This document shows positions 1 through 11,700 of a stretch of 64,000 nucleotides of DNA, one piece after another. The stretch's first letter is position 1. Each line of letters begins with the position of its first letter. Origin of the DNA: Theristus sp. LFF4_11. Taxonomy: Eukaryota > Nematoda > Chromadorea > Monhysterida > Xyalidae. The notes below the pieces were generated by a model. That model was not told where the DNA came from and searched no databases. It saw nothing but the letters and a program-made list of their open reading frames with translations. The DNA lies in NCBI GenBank assembly GCA_030248135.1, contig JASANC010003917.1:1-64000 (forward strand), read 5' to 3'. Made by a program: the position numbers and the translations under genes.

Positions 1-395
1 ACGCAGTGATATCTGCCGATGTTGGATTATAGGGTGCCCGGTGCCAGCTTCCACACATGGTGTTGTGTGTGTGTTGACGCAAACGTTTTTTATTTTGTTT
101 TCGTTGTATTTTGCAGCCGCGCGCGCAACAACACGTGGTTCTGGAAAGTTTTCAAACCGCGTCATTTTCTGCGCCACATGCTAAGTTCACGCAATTTCTT
201 TTGTCCCAATTCGCGTCTATTTCAACCGTTTCCATTCCATCTAACTGAAAACCAGCGTGTTTTTTGCCACAATCAAAAAGGGAGAGGGAGACCTTCAAAC
301 ATAGCACGCATGCTGATTGGCTCATTTACTGGGTGAAGAGCGGCGTGAGCGCGACCACACGTTTTTTGATGGTCTTGCTATGCGGCATGCACACG
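1..395. other. Left-edge non-coding stretch
   Basis: I see no supported gene, RNA or repeat here. The only open frame (19-336) has no motif and no splice context. The last eight bases (388-395, TGCACACG) are one copy of the target duplication of the hAT-like element that follows. Confidence 0.5.
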
Positions 396-1439
396 TAGGG
401 TTAGGGGCTTTGAAAAAAAATTTTTTTTTATTTTTTTTTCGTTTTTTTTTAAATTTGGATTTTTTTTCAAATTTAAAAAAAATTTGAAAAATTTTTCTTC
501 TACTTTGCTCTGAAAATTCGATTTATGGCATAATTTTTTGAAAGTTCAAACCAAATTTTCTTCCTAACTTTGTGTGCTTAGGTAAATGTCATTATTTGGT
601 CATTTTGACCGACGTACTCCATGTTTTTCGATTTGGATGACTTCTAGAGTCAATTTTTAGCGTTGAAATGACTTAACTGAATTGAAATATCGTTTCAGAA
701 ATCGTTTTCTTGCAACTTAGAACACGTTTTTCAGTCGGTAGGCCATGAGATGAACATGATATCTTGTTGATTGGCGTATGTTATAGGTCTACAATGGAGT
801 TGTGCGATATATTGTTAAACAATTGGAGCGGAGATGTTGGTTAATACCACATCACACGACCGTTTTTCAGATACCCGATAACATGGCCACATGTTAAAAC
901 TTGCGTGCTGAGCTAAACTAACGTGTTAAACTTGCGTCTGTCAGTTGCCCGCAACGTGATCGCGAAATCATGGTACGTGTTTTCGATACGATGATTTGAA
1001 GAGTGGGCTTTTTTGATTGAATGCTCTCGCCATGTGGCAGATAGCATGGCTGGTTGAACCTGAAAGTAAGTGTCTTGGGGGGGGGGCGACCGGGTCGACA
1101 GGGGTTGCCGACTTAGCTACAGCAAACAGGAATTTTTGAACACAGTCAAATTTTGGTAATTTTCTAAAGAGGAACAACTAAGAACGGTTCAATATTCAAG
1201 TACACGTCGAAAATTGTCCTGTTTTACTGTTGAAAATGCAACTTTCCCTCTATGAAATGGACATAATTTCAATAAAACACGATTTTCGCTCTTATAGTTT
1301 TCCGGATCGTTCTGAAAATAGTCCAGATGAACTCAGCTCGACGAGACGCTTCGAACAAACCTAACTTGTAAAATAAAAATTTAAAAAATTTTTTTTTTTT
1401 TAATTTGAAAAAAATCCGGATTTTTTTCCCCTAACCCTA
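396..1439 (+). mobile_element. Non-autonomous hAT-like element, family A copy 1
   Basis: The 1044-bp element begins TAGGGTTAGGGG and ends with the inverse CCCCTAACCCTA. It is flanked by a perfect 8-bp direct repeat TGCACACG (388-395 and 1440-1447). Eight-base target duplications with T/CA-R-G-rich inverted ends are the hAT superfamily signature. There is no transposase frame, so it must be mobilised in trans. The interior is A/T homopolymer-rich near the ends. A second copy lies inverted at 39025-40029. The terminal sequence resembles telomere repeat TTAGGG. Confidence 0.88.
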
Positions 1440-1532
1440 TGCACACGCACCCACCAACAAGAGACAACACGCGAGTGTAAATTCGCAAAGCAACCTTTTC
1501 AACTTTCATTCAACTTTTTTTCAGATTTTTAG

Positions 1533-2669
1533 GGCCTTTAACAAAACCACGGAGGCAACACGGAACACGGAGGCTGCACGCTTAACAAAACCACGGAGGC
1601 AACACGGAGGCTGCGTGCAGCTAAAGTGACCCATATTTTACATGCACACAACACGCTGCGCACCTTTAACAAAACCACGGAACACGGAGGCACGCGGATT
1701 TGGGGAGATTTGGGGACAGGACAAATCCGTCCCCCTCCAAAAAAATTATGTTTTTGTTAAATAAACAAATAAATAAATAAAGGCGCAATAAAGCAAAGCA
1801 AAGCTAAATGTCAAAACTAGACTTCAAGGATTACGGTAGCTCTCTAATGGGTCTCGACACGATTTTTTAAAAACGTTCTTTTATTGCCAAGAACTGTTAC
1901 TAGAATGGTGGATACCGTTCACATGATTGCATGAAACAGTCATATGTCTGAAGTAAGGTCCCACGGGTTACGGTAGCTGTAGTTCGGTCTTGACACGAAG
2001 TTGCTGAAAACTACTTTGCTTCTTGCGAATAACAGTTGAAACCATTTAGAAACACGCAGCGTTTTCACAAAATGTCAAAACTTGAGTTCAAAGAATATGG
2101 TAACTCTGCTGTGTGGGTCTCGACGCGATTTTTTTAAACTGCCTTTTATTGCCAGGAAAATACTAAATTGATGAACACCGTTCACATGATTGCAAGAAAC
2201 AACTGTTATTCACAAGAAACAAAGTAGTTTTCAGCAACAAGTAGTGTCAAGACCGAACTGCAGCTACCGTAACCCGTGGGACCTTACTTCAGACATATGA
2301 CTGTTTCATGCAATCATGTGAACGGTATTTTTTAAGAAATCGTGTCGAGACCCATTGGAGAGCTACCGTAATCCTTGAAGTCTAGTTTTGACATTTAGCT
2401 TTGCTTTGCTTTATTGCGCCTTTATTTTATTTATTTGTTTATTTAACAAAAACAAATTTTTTTGGAGGGGGACGGATTTGTCCTGTCCCCAAATCTCCCC
2501 AAATCCGCGTGCCTCCGTGTTCCGTGGTTTTGTTAAAGGTGCGCAGCGTGTTGTGTGCATGTAAAATATGGGTCACTTTAGCTGCACGCAGCCTCCGTGT
2601 TGCCTCCGTGGTTTTGTTAAGCGTGCAGCCTCCGTGTTCCGTGTTGCCTCCGTGGTTTTGTTAAAGGCC
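1533..2669. mobile_element. Fold-back element with ~0.5-kb inverted arms, Mutator-like
   Basis: The 1137-bp element starts GGCCTTTAACAAAACC and ends with its exact complement. A 9-bp direct repeat GATTTTTAG flanks it (1524-1532 and 2670-2678). The two arms are nearly identical over several hundred bases, differing by a few indels, and carry subterminal direct repeats of ACAAAACCACGGAGGCAACA type. Long arms plus a 9-bp duplication fit Mutator-like (MULE) or Foldback elements. No transposase is encoded. It lies 61 bp upstream of the CCPG1-like start codon, so it occupies that gene's promoter or 5' UTR. Confidence 0.85.
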
Positions 2670-2730
2670 GATTTTTAGTTTTAATACGGCAGGTAGACAC
2701 AGAATAGAAACTAACAAAAAACGAAGGCAA

Positions 2731-5700
2731 ATGTCTGAAAGTACGCCAGCGTCGATAAGATCTGAAAATGAAGACGAGCAATTGCACGAGGAAACCGCCG
2801 AGGTCGAGGATGAACGGCGGGGAGGCGGCGGCGATTCTGGATCGGAAATTTCAGACGGCGAATGGACGCTTTTGAACGATCGCGGCACGCAGATAAAGGT
2901 CTGTGTGTGGTTTGGTTGTGTTCAGTACCGAAGGCGAAAGCAAATTTTCGAGGGGGGGGGGGTGTCGTCACGTGGGGGTTGGGGGTAGGGGTGGTAAAAA
3001 ACGGTTTTTTTCAAATCCATGTATATAAAACGGTTTTTTATACCGCGTCCGGTTCTTTATACCCGGTTTTTTTACCGACCCAGTATCTGAAGAATCTTGT
3101 GATTGCGACAATTTCTGGTACTCTGATTTTACGCAAACCGCTGAATAATGAGTAAAAGACCACAATTCTAGCCAGAAACTGTATGTGTTTCAATGGAAAC
3201 GTATTCCAATCTTGATTTTATTTGAATCGGTGGCGCTTAGAGAGAATGCAGCATCAGAAAAATTATCAGATGCGAGTTTAAAACAAAAAAAACTAACGCA
3301 AGACAGATTGACATGTGCAACAGCAAGGTATGTGATACATGCAAATCAATTGAACTGACACGATCGAGAGATATGTAACTGCACAATAATTTCACCGCGT
3401 TTCTAAATAAAAGATCACCGAAAGACAAAAAGAATCACGAACCCGCACAGACGAAAGAAGTGAACCAAGAACAAAATTGAAAGAGCAAAAAAATCAGATG
3501 GAGATTCGGGTCACTATCACCAGTACAACAGCACGAAGACATCACCAACAAAACTTTGAGCAATTTCCGAGTTCAAAGACACAAAATTTCAGGAAATTTG
3601 ACTGAATAAATATCACCCATTCACCCGATTTTTGTCTATTCATCATCATCATCATGAGTATCATCAATGCAGCCGTCACCATCATCATCAGTGAAGTCGT
3701 CATCAGAGCTGTCCACACAATTTGCCGATGCAAGCGCAGCAATGTTCTCAGTGGCAGCAGCTGACGCTGCCGACGGGGACTGCGAATCCGTGCTGTCGCA
3801 GTTTGACGGCAACGATTCCGTGCTGTTGCCAGCAACACTTGACACGGGTCTCAGGGTGCTTTACTTATACCAAGAGCGTGAATTGTGTTCTCCGGAACAT
3901 CAAGTTATGAAGTGGCGAAAATGAAAATTGAAATGGATATGCGGAATACAGTGCATTTTGAGTGATTTCAAAAATTGAAATTTGGGTCTTTCGGCGGTAT
4001 AAAAAACCGAAAAAAAAACCAAAATTTACGCGGTAAAATATCGGTAATTTATTTTGGCCATTTTTTGGCGCTGGTATAAAAAACCGTTTTTTATACCGTT
4101 TTTTATACCGAAAAAAAACCGTTTTTTATACCGACCCACCCCTAGTTGGGGGTGCCGAAAATTTTTCAGTGGGGGGTGTCAGTCATGGTACAGTGACACC
4201 CCCCCAGGCGTGGGCCATGGGGGGGGGGTGCACTATTGTAGAAAATTTTCTGGGGGGGGGGGGTGCACACCCCCCACCCCACCCATGAGATTTTTTCGCT
4301 TAAATTTTGAAGGAAAAACGCTAAATTTTGCTGCAAAATCTTTGAAATTACAATGAAGAATGTCAAGTTATCATATATTTAGCTAATATTATAGACTTTA
4401 AAGACAAAAAATCATGATTTTTGAGCAAAAATTCATGATTTTTGGGTGGTCCGAGAAAATTTTTGGGGGGTGTCACTGTTACTTAGGTCCATCTAGGGGG
4501 GGGGGGTGGGGGGGGTGTCTAGCAAATTTCGAGGGGGGGGTGTGGATGGTCCAGTGTCAGGTTTTGGGGGGTGGGTGTCGCGTGACCCCCCCCACCCCCC
4601 CACGCGGAGGTCTCGGGTGCTCTGGGGGGGTGTGTACCCCCCACCCCCCCTCGTCTTCGGTACTGGTTGTGTTGAGATGAGACTAGAGATGTCAAGAAAA
4701 AAAATTTCTATTTTTTTTCTGTTAAAAAAAAAATTTTTTTTTAATTTCTTTTTTTAAAAATGAAAGTTGTTCAGAATTTTTCAGGGAGTCCGAATATCAC
4801 CATCTGAGGAGCCACCGACTTACCATATGACCCCCACTCATATGGGAGGAGGGTGAAAATTTCAGACTTGGTTTCGGCGACCCCATTTTCCCACCGACGA
4901 CATCACGTCTCGTGTTTTGCCTCTCAATTCACCTCAAATAACATGGAAACAAGTTCCACAACAAACCGGTGTGATCATGCTGACGACACGAGGCGAAACA
5001 GCAACGAGCAACCAACGAAGTTACGCTTGCAGTGGCAGACAGTGCAATTTCCACCTTTCGAGATCCTGAAAAACGATGCGTAAATGTGAGTTCTCTGCTT
5101 CTATCTCACCTTAGCGACATCGGAATTTGTTGAACTAGCCTTTGCGACGCTCAAGTACTTCAATGCGCGAGTCGATCATCACTCACCAAGGCTGAAAACA
5201 GTCGATAAATCAATCCAGAATACCACCTGCAGCGTTGAAGACTAAGTGACAAGGTAAAGTCAAAGAAAATTTTTGTTGAACTTTCGAAAAATTATGCCAA
5301 AAACGGCATTTTCAGGGCACATTAAAGAAAAAATTTCAAAAATTTTTAATAAAAAAAAATAAAAAAAATGCTCATTTTTTTTACTTTTAAAAAAAATTAA
5401 AAAAAAATTTTTTTTTTACCCTTACATCTCTAGATGAGACCGTTTGTGTGTGATAGTTAGTTATGTCCACAATGTTATCTTGTTTCACAGGAAACCCCGG
5501 TGCAAACGAACACGCCAGCGAGTTCAACGGCAGTGGGTCAATGGAGCAATGAATCGGAGGGGGTCGGGATCGCTTTGGACACATGCTCCGATGTTGATGT
5601 TGCAATCGCGTCAAATCATCAAAAAAATGGCGAAGAACAAAGTCGTGTTCGAAGGTCAGGTGTTGTGTTTTCATGTGATTTCCGGTCTTGTCACTTGACG

Positions 5701-8700
5701 GATGACGAGTCGATATTAGCGTTCGCTTTGGCATCAGCCAATCACCAGTGTTGCTGTTTTATCGTGTGTGCCTGTGTGTTTGCGACTGTTCGGTGTTCAT
5801 TGAACATGATTGCGCTCAAAACAGTATGTACCACTGGCTTCCGATTCGGGCTTTTCCAGCTAAAAACGCAGTTCTCAGTTGTGTGAATCACCGCCGCCAC
5901 TGCATATCTCATGTTTTTTTGCATCGGTAGCGCATCAACGAGCAGCGCCGATGGCGAATTCGCGCGAGTGTCCAGCTGCTCGTCGGAGCGCACCACCACT
6001 GACGTCGAGTCAGAAGCAGACGACGACGATGAAGATGACTCGCTTTTGGTGGCCGATAATCCGCTAAGATCTGCGTCAGAGCCGCCATTGTTGTCGGCGT
6101 CGCACATCTCGACGTGTGCGTTTTTTTTTTATTCTGATCCTTTTTGTTGATTCTGATTTCTTACCACCACCACCGCAAAATCAGTGCCCAAACGCTCGCG
6201 GCGGTGTCACAGTTCGCAGCCACACAGTGAAACACTCGACCGTTCTGTCTTTCTGTTTCGTTCACGTTACTTGTGGACAAAACCACCAATTCCAGCGAGC
6301 ACCTCGACTGCGGTGCCGCCGCCTAAGCAGCCATCATCATCCTCGACGACGACGGCCATGACCGAATCGTCGATCTCGTCCGCCAGTCGTCTGTCGGACG
6401 CCGATCAGCTGATGGCCCACTCTGAGGTGGACGACGACGCGCTGCTGGTGGTGGTGGAACGCGAGCGCTTGCTGTCGGATCACACCACGAACTACCGGGT
6501 CGATCCGGCGCAGGTGGCGCGACTGCTCGACGCGCTTTGTGAGCGGCTGCTTTTTGCTCCGGTTTTTTTATGCGTCGTGCTTTGTCGCAATTGCGGAATG
6601 GCGATCTACTTTACCTAGGGATGGAAAAAGTTTTTTTAGTGCCATCAATAACTACTACCAACCAATTTGGCGTCAGCCAGACCCAAGGCAGCATGTCCAT
6701 TCATTTCCCCACCGCCGCGGTTGCTATTTTTTGTTACCGTTGGTGAAAACTGATAGTTTACGCCCCCCCCGGACGACATCGCGCGGCTTGCTTGACTTGT
6801 CAGTGTGACGGACAGAACATCAGACCTGCCGAGAACGATTTTTTTCAATCGTAATTGACGTTCCAGAACACTTGTTTTTTTGTTCGGGGCGGGGCAGTCG
6901 ATATTTACCCTGTCGTTTCATGAAATCACGATTCACGACTCAGCAATATTGTTGCGTTTCGTCGTCATATTTCCATGTCAATACTTGAATATTGCGAAAT
7001 CCGTTTTATTCAGACGTCATGCAGTTATTTTCCTTTCGCTGGCGAAAAATGTACAGGTACAAAAAGTGTGCCAAAACTAAAAAAAACTGGCCTGGATCGT
7101 GAGCGTCATCATTGCAGCGTACCATTTGGACGAGACGGCGAGCGCGCGGCAGCGTCAGCAGAGCGAGTCGACGCAGCACTCGAGCAGCTCCGACGATCCG
7201 ACGGACGAACTGCGACGGAGGGAGCAGATGCTGCCGCCGCCGGTCGACCTGGACGAGACAGACGAGACGTTCAGCGAGGAGCTGCCCGTGAATTTTGTTC
7301 AGCGGTGCGTTTTTTGTTGCTTTTCTGATGGCTTTGAATAAAGGTGGGGTTTTTTGTTTGACGTTCCAAATGTCGATTATCGACAAGTATGAAATTTTTG
7401 AACCGAATTCAAAACGAGACGGCTGGATTTTGGGTTTTGAATACGGATGCGTATTTCGCCAGGCCACAGTGACACCATGGAACCACATGCCACGAGCGAA
7501 ACGGCCCTTTTTTGGTCTAACGTTCCACAATCAGAAGCCATGCAATGGAGAAACCATTCACCATGATTTAGAGATGACAGGTTTTATTTCCCATGCGAAA
7601 CCCAACGATGATTCACCACCACGAATCGAACGAAAAAGACCAACTCTGTGCCTGTCCTGCAGATATGCGTCCTCTATGCATAATTACATTCATCACGCGA
7701 ATCCGAGGTTGAATCGTTGGTTGACGTTTGGTCTGGTGGTCGCCGCTGCAACGGTGCTCGGGGTTGGAATCGGTCACTTCGTCGGTGAGAGACGGGCCAG
7801 GCCAATGGAGTTTGTTATCTGTTTGAGAGGTGGTACTGACGACGACGGGTTTTATTGAATCGCTAAGCGTTACAAACTTAATAAAAGCCATAAAGCTCAG
7901 TGTGTCGGATTTGAAAACATTGAGCAGGTTTTTTCGCACGATGTACTTCGTCACACGAAGGCAGCAATGTTTTACTGTCTGACAATAATTTGTGGTTGGC
8001 GGAAGACGAAGGTAATTGGCAAGGCTTGGCATTGGCTGCTGCTGGCTAATAAAAGTGGAAAGTTGTTGCAAACAAAACAGCAGTTCCCTTTTGTGATCTA
8101 CCACGTAACACCGATTTGCTCCGTAACAGATAACTCAATAAAAAAACTTCGATTTGACGTTGCATAATCATAACAATGCACGCGCGCTGTTTTGCAGATT
8201 TTGTTTTACCATGCGTCCGTTTTTGACCGTCCGTTTTTTTTCTATTTGTTTCTCAGTCTCAATACAAACACGCACATGTGCGCAGTGTAACACTGTCGTG
8301 CCTGTGTGTTTGTTTGTTGCTGTGTGTGACGTGACGTTAACTGTTTCAGGAGTGTCAGCGCTTTGGCACCGTGTGAACTGTAGCAGTTAGAAAAAATGAA
8401 AAACAAGGCCTCTATTGGAACGGATAGCGAATTCCATTTTTTCATTTTAGGCACCACGCATTCCTGGCTCCGGCGGCATCGGTTCGCACGCGAACAGGTG
8501 GAACAAATGAAACAGCTACAGGACAACTTGGTGGGCTGCTTGGATCGATTGGACAACAGTCGGGTTCGTTTGTATCGTTTTGTAATTGAGGGATGGGAAA
8601 TTGCGGTTTCGCGGAAAGCAGGAAACTCCGATAAAACTGCACGAACCGCTTGTAGTACGGAGTGCCAGGTGCTGATGAGCCTTTGATCACAACACAACTG

Positions 8701-11700
8701 ACACAGTTTGGAAAGTAAAACGACTTGGCAAAACATGCTTATCGTTTGCAAATTGGTGGTTCAGTCGGTCTCCACACGATCGTTGACCTGGATTGTGACT
8801 GCAGTGTTTCGCTATTATTTTTGATTTCGATTGCGAAATTTCGGTTACTTTTGTGCGCAGCAAGTGCACCAGATGGAGCTGACCGATCTGCGTCGTCGTT
8901 ACCACGCGTGCGCGCAATTGGAGCGAACGTGCGCAGCGCATGAACGACCTTCAGACGCACATGGCTTGCAGTCGTCAGCCGCCGCGTGCACGAACGATCT
9001 GGAAACGTGCAAACACGACATGAGATCATTGGTGCGGCTTTTTGAGAATCGAAATTGTGGAAGGGAAACAGCTTGCCTCGGGTTGAAAAGCCGATCTTGT
9101 TTTGCCTTAACAACGGTGCCGATGTTCTGGCCCAGCAACGAAATGGTGATTGGTTTTCGTGCGAATATTACTGTCCAATAAACGCCGCTGACGCTTGAGC
9201 TCCTCAGATTCAGCATGTAGTGAGCGCACGTTGGAATTGAAACGCAGTGTGTGGATGTCTTGCGACTGGACGAGAACAGACTTGTGCACTGTGTAAACGG
9301 CCAGCCACTCAGCGTGTGTGCGTTGAAAACTATCACCAATAAGAACAACCCACTCCCGTGCAGGATCAAATGGTACAGCGTACGAGCGCGTTGAATCGTC
9401 TCATTCTGAACGAGAACGCTGAGCAACGAGCGACGATGGAGCAGTACAGCGAACAGTTGAGGCTGGCGAATGACGTACCGCAACGGTTGAGGCGTGCCAT
9501 TCAGACCGTGCATCAGACGCTCGCGCACAAGGTACGCCACGTTCCTGGAAACCTGTCAAATTGATTAGCGGAATGCAGGGCTCGCGAAGAAAGAACGGCA
9601 TAGGACTTGGAAAAAAGACGTATTTTGACGCAAATGTGGCAAAAACGGCCAAACCGTTCAGGAAATCTCGCGCACTCCGTAAATTGTGCGGCAAAAGCTG
9701 ACCGGTTTGAAGAATACACACATTGTGGTAGAAGAATGCTAGAACTCTGGACAGTTGGAATGTGGCACTGTAGCCCCAGACCCTCTCCCAGAGCAACTAT
9801 AATTGTACCTGGCCTTTTAGTCTTGTTTATTTAGGTTTGTCTTTCAATTCCCATATTTCCACCATTTTTTGTTAGTTCAGTTTTTCCGAGAGAAAAAAAA
9901 ACTTTGCAGATCGACAGCGTTGCCAGCCAGGAGCGCGCAAGCGCATCCGCACAGGAGGCGACATTGCGCCAAATCATCGCGCAATTAGAGGCAAACACGC
10001 ACACGCTGCGCCAGGCGTTGTCCGCTGCGGAGCGGAGGAGTCATCAGTTGCAACAGGCGTTGGTGGTGCAACAGCAACAGTGGGACAAGGAAGCAGGTGG
10101 ATGATGGGTGGGGAAGTGGTAACTGAATGGGGTAGCGGAGACCCAATGAAAGAGAGATACAGTTTGGATTTTGTTTCCAGTCAAGCAAGGTTTTCCACGT
10201 TTTACGAACGTGATTTTTCATCATAGGTTCGTGAATTCGATTTGATGTCACATCTTCCAACAAACACACAGGCACACCAGTCCAGCAGGCAATGTGTAAT
10301 ATATATCGCGTGTAAAAGTTTGTGTTGTGTTTGTGTGTAAAAACAGACGCTCACAAAATTTCGCAATTTCTTTATTTCAGACAACAGCGACAGCGGGGTT
10401 CAAGAAGATCCACTTGAGCAGCCAGAATCAACCGCGGATTCGTTTGAAAGCTCACCATGGGACGATTGGCATCTAGATCTGGTGTTCGAAAATGCCACCG
10501 AATTTCTGTCCGCCTCGTTTGAGACGGTGCGACCGAAAGTGCAACGGATTGTGGAACAAGCCACGGATTCGGCGCGTAAAGGCGTCGACAGTGTTGGTGT
10601 TTGTTTATGGTTTTGGTTTTTTTGGTTTTTTTAGGTTTTTATAACTTGCTAACAAAGAATCAATAACGAAAGCATAAAACTGCGAAATTAGATTGAGCCT
10701 TCCGCATGTGAAAATAAAAAAAGAATTGTGTGAAATCTGACAAAAATTCAGTTTTTTTCTTCAAATGTGAAAATAATCAAAAAATTCGCGCAATTTTGGT
10801 AAAACTTCGGTGCACCCTCCAAATCTGTGCAGTTGCGCCGCGAGCATCTGCCGGCGGTGGAGCGTCGGCTGAGCGAGTTTGACGCTCAATACCGCGCGCT
10901 GACGGCGCAAGTGACGACCGCGTTGGCGCGCGTCTGGGCGGAAACAAGCGTCGCCATTGAACAGCAGACGCGAAACACCGCTTCCAAGGTGGGCGCAACT
11001 GGTTTGGTTTGGTTTCAATATTCAAAATACGGCTTGTATTGGTGTTTATCTTGTTTCAGTATTCAAAATAAATACGATTTTATGCTCTCACTCCATCCAT
11101 ATGACGGAAGTCATTTGCTGTCAACCCGTTTACCGTTTCGCGCGTTTCGTTTTTTTTTCACAGCTTGTGTGTGTTTTACCAACTCGCAGGCAATCAGTAT
11201 CAGTGTGTTGCGGGACAAATCTGCTACGTTGAACTGTACGGTCGAGCTCTTAATATTGCGCCATTTTGTGCAATCAGAAATTTTAAATCTGGCACGCTGA
11301 TTTGTTGTCTTGAAGTGGCAGGGATCGGACCAACATGTGACTGTGAGCCCATTCGAAAAGCAGTCAGTTGGTTGATATATTGTAAGTTTGATGATGTGTA
11401 ATTGCTGTTGTACTACAACCTACATTTTGGCAGCTTTGTAATTTGCGTTGTGATTGACAATATTAGCCTTTTATTGTTTTCTGTTTATGGGGTCAGGTGT
11501 GAATGAGTGTTTTTTTCTTGTCGCGCAATTTTATCGGTAATTTGTTTGTTCAGTTGTTGTTCTGGGTTGTTGCCGCATGATGATTGCGCGTGAAACAATA
11601 GCGGAAACAAAAAAGCGTAATTTGTTTCGTTTGTCAAGAAGGTGTAAGTTTGAAGAACAGGAAATTGCAATCAAGTTGCGCGTTCAGTTTTTGAACGCAT

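Noticed and set aside
6606..6850. A further hAT element starting TAGGGATGGAAAAAG in intron 4 of the CCPG1-like gene
   Set aside because: The start resembles a hAT terminus, but no matching inverted end or 8-bp duplication was found nearby.
10989..11300. Continuation of the CCPG1-like exon 12 frame past 10988
   Set aside because: The frame stays open to 11300, but composition turns intron-like and the donor at 10988 (AAG-gtgggc) joins in phase with the well-supported exon at 16216.
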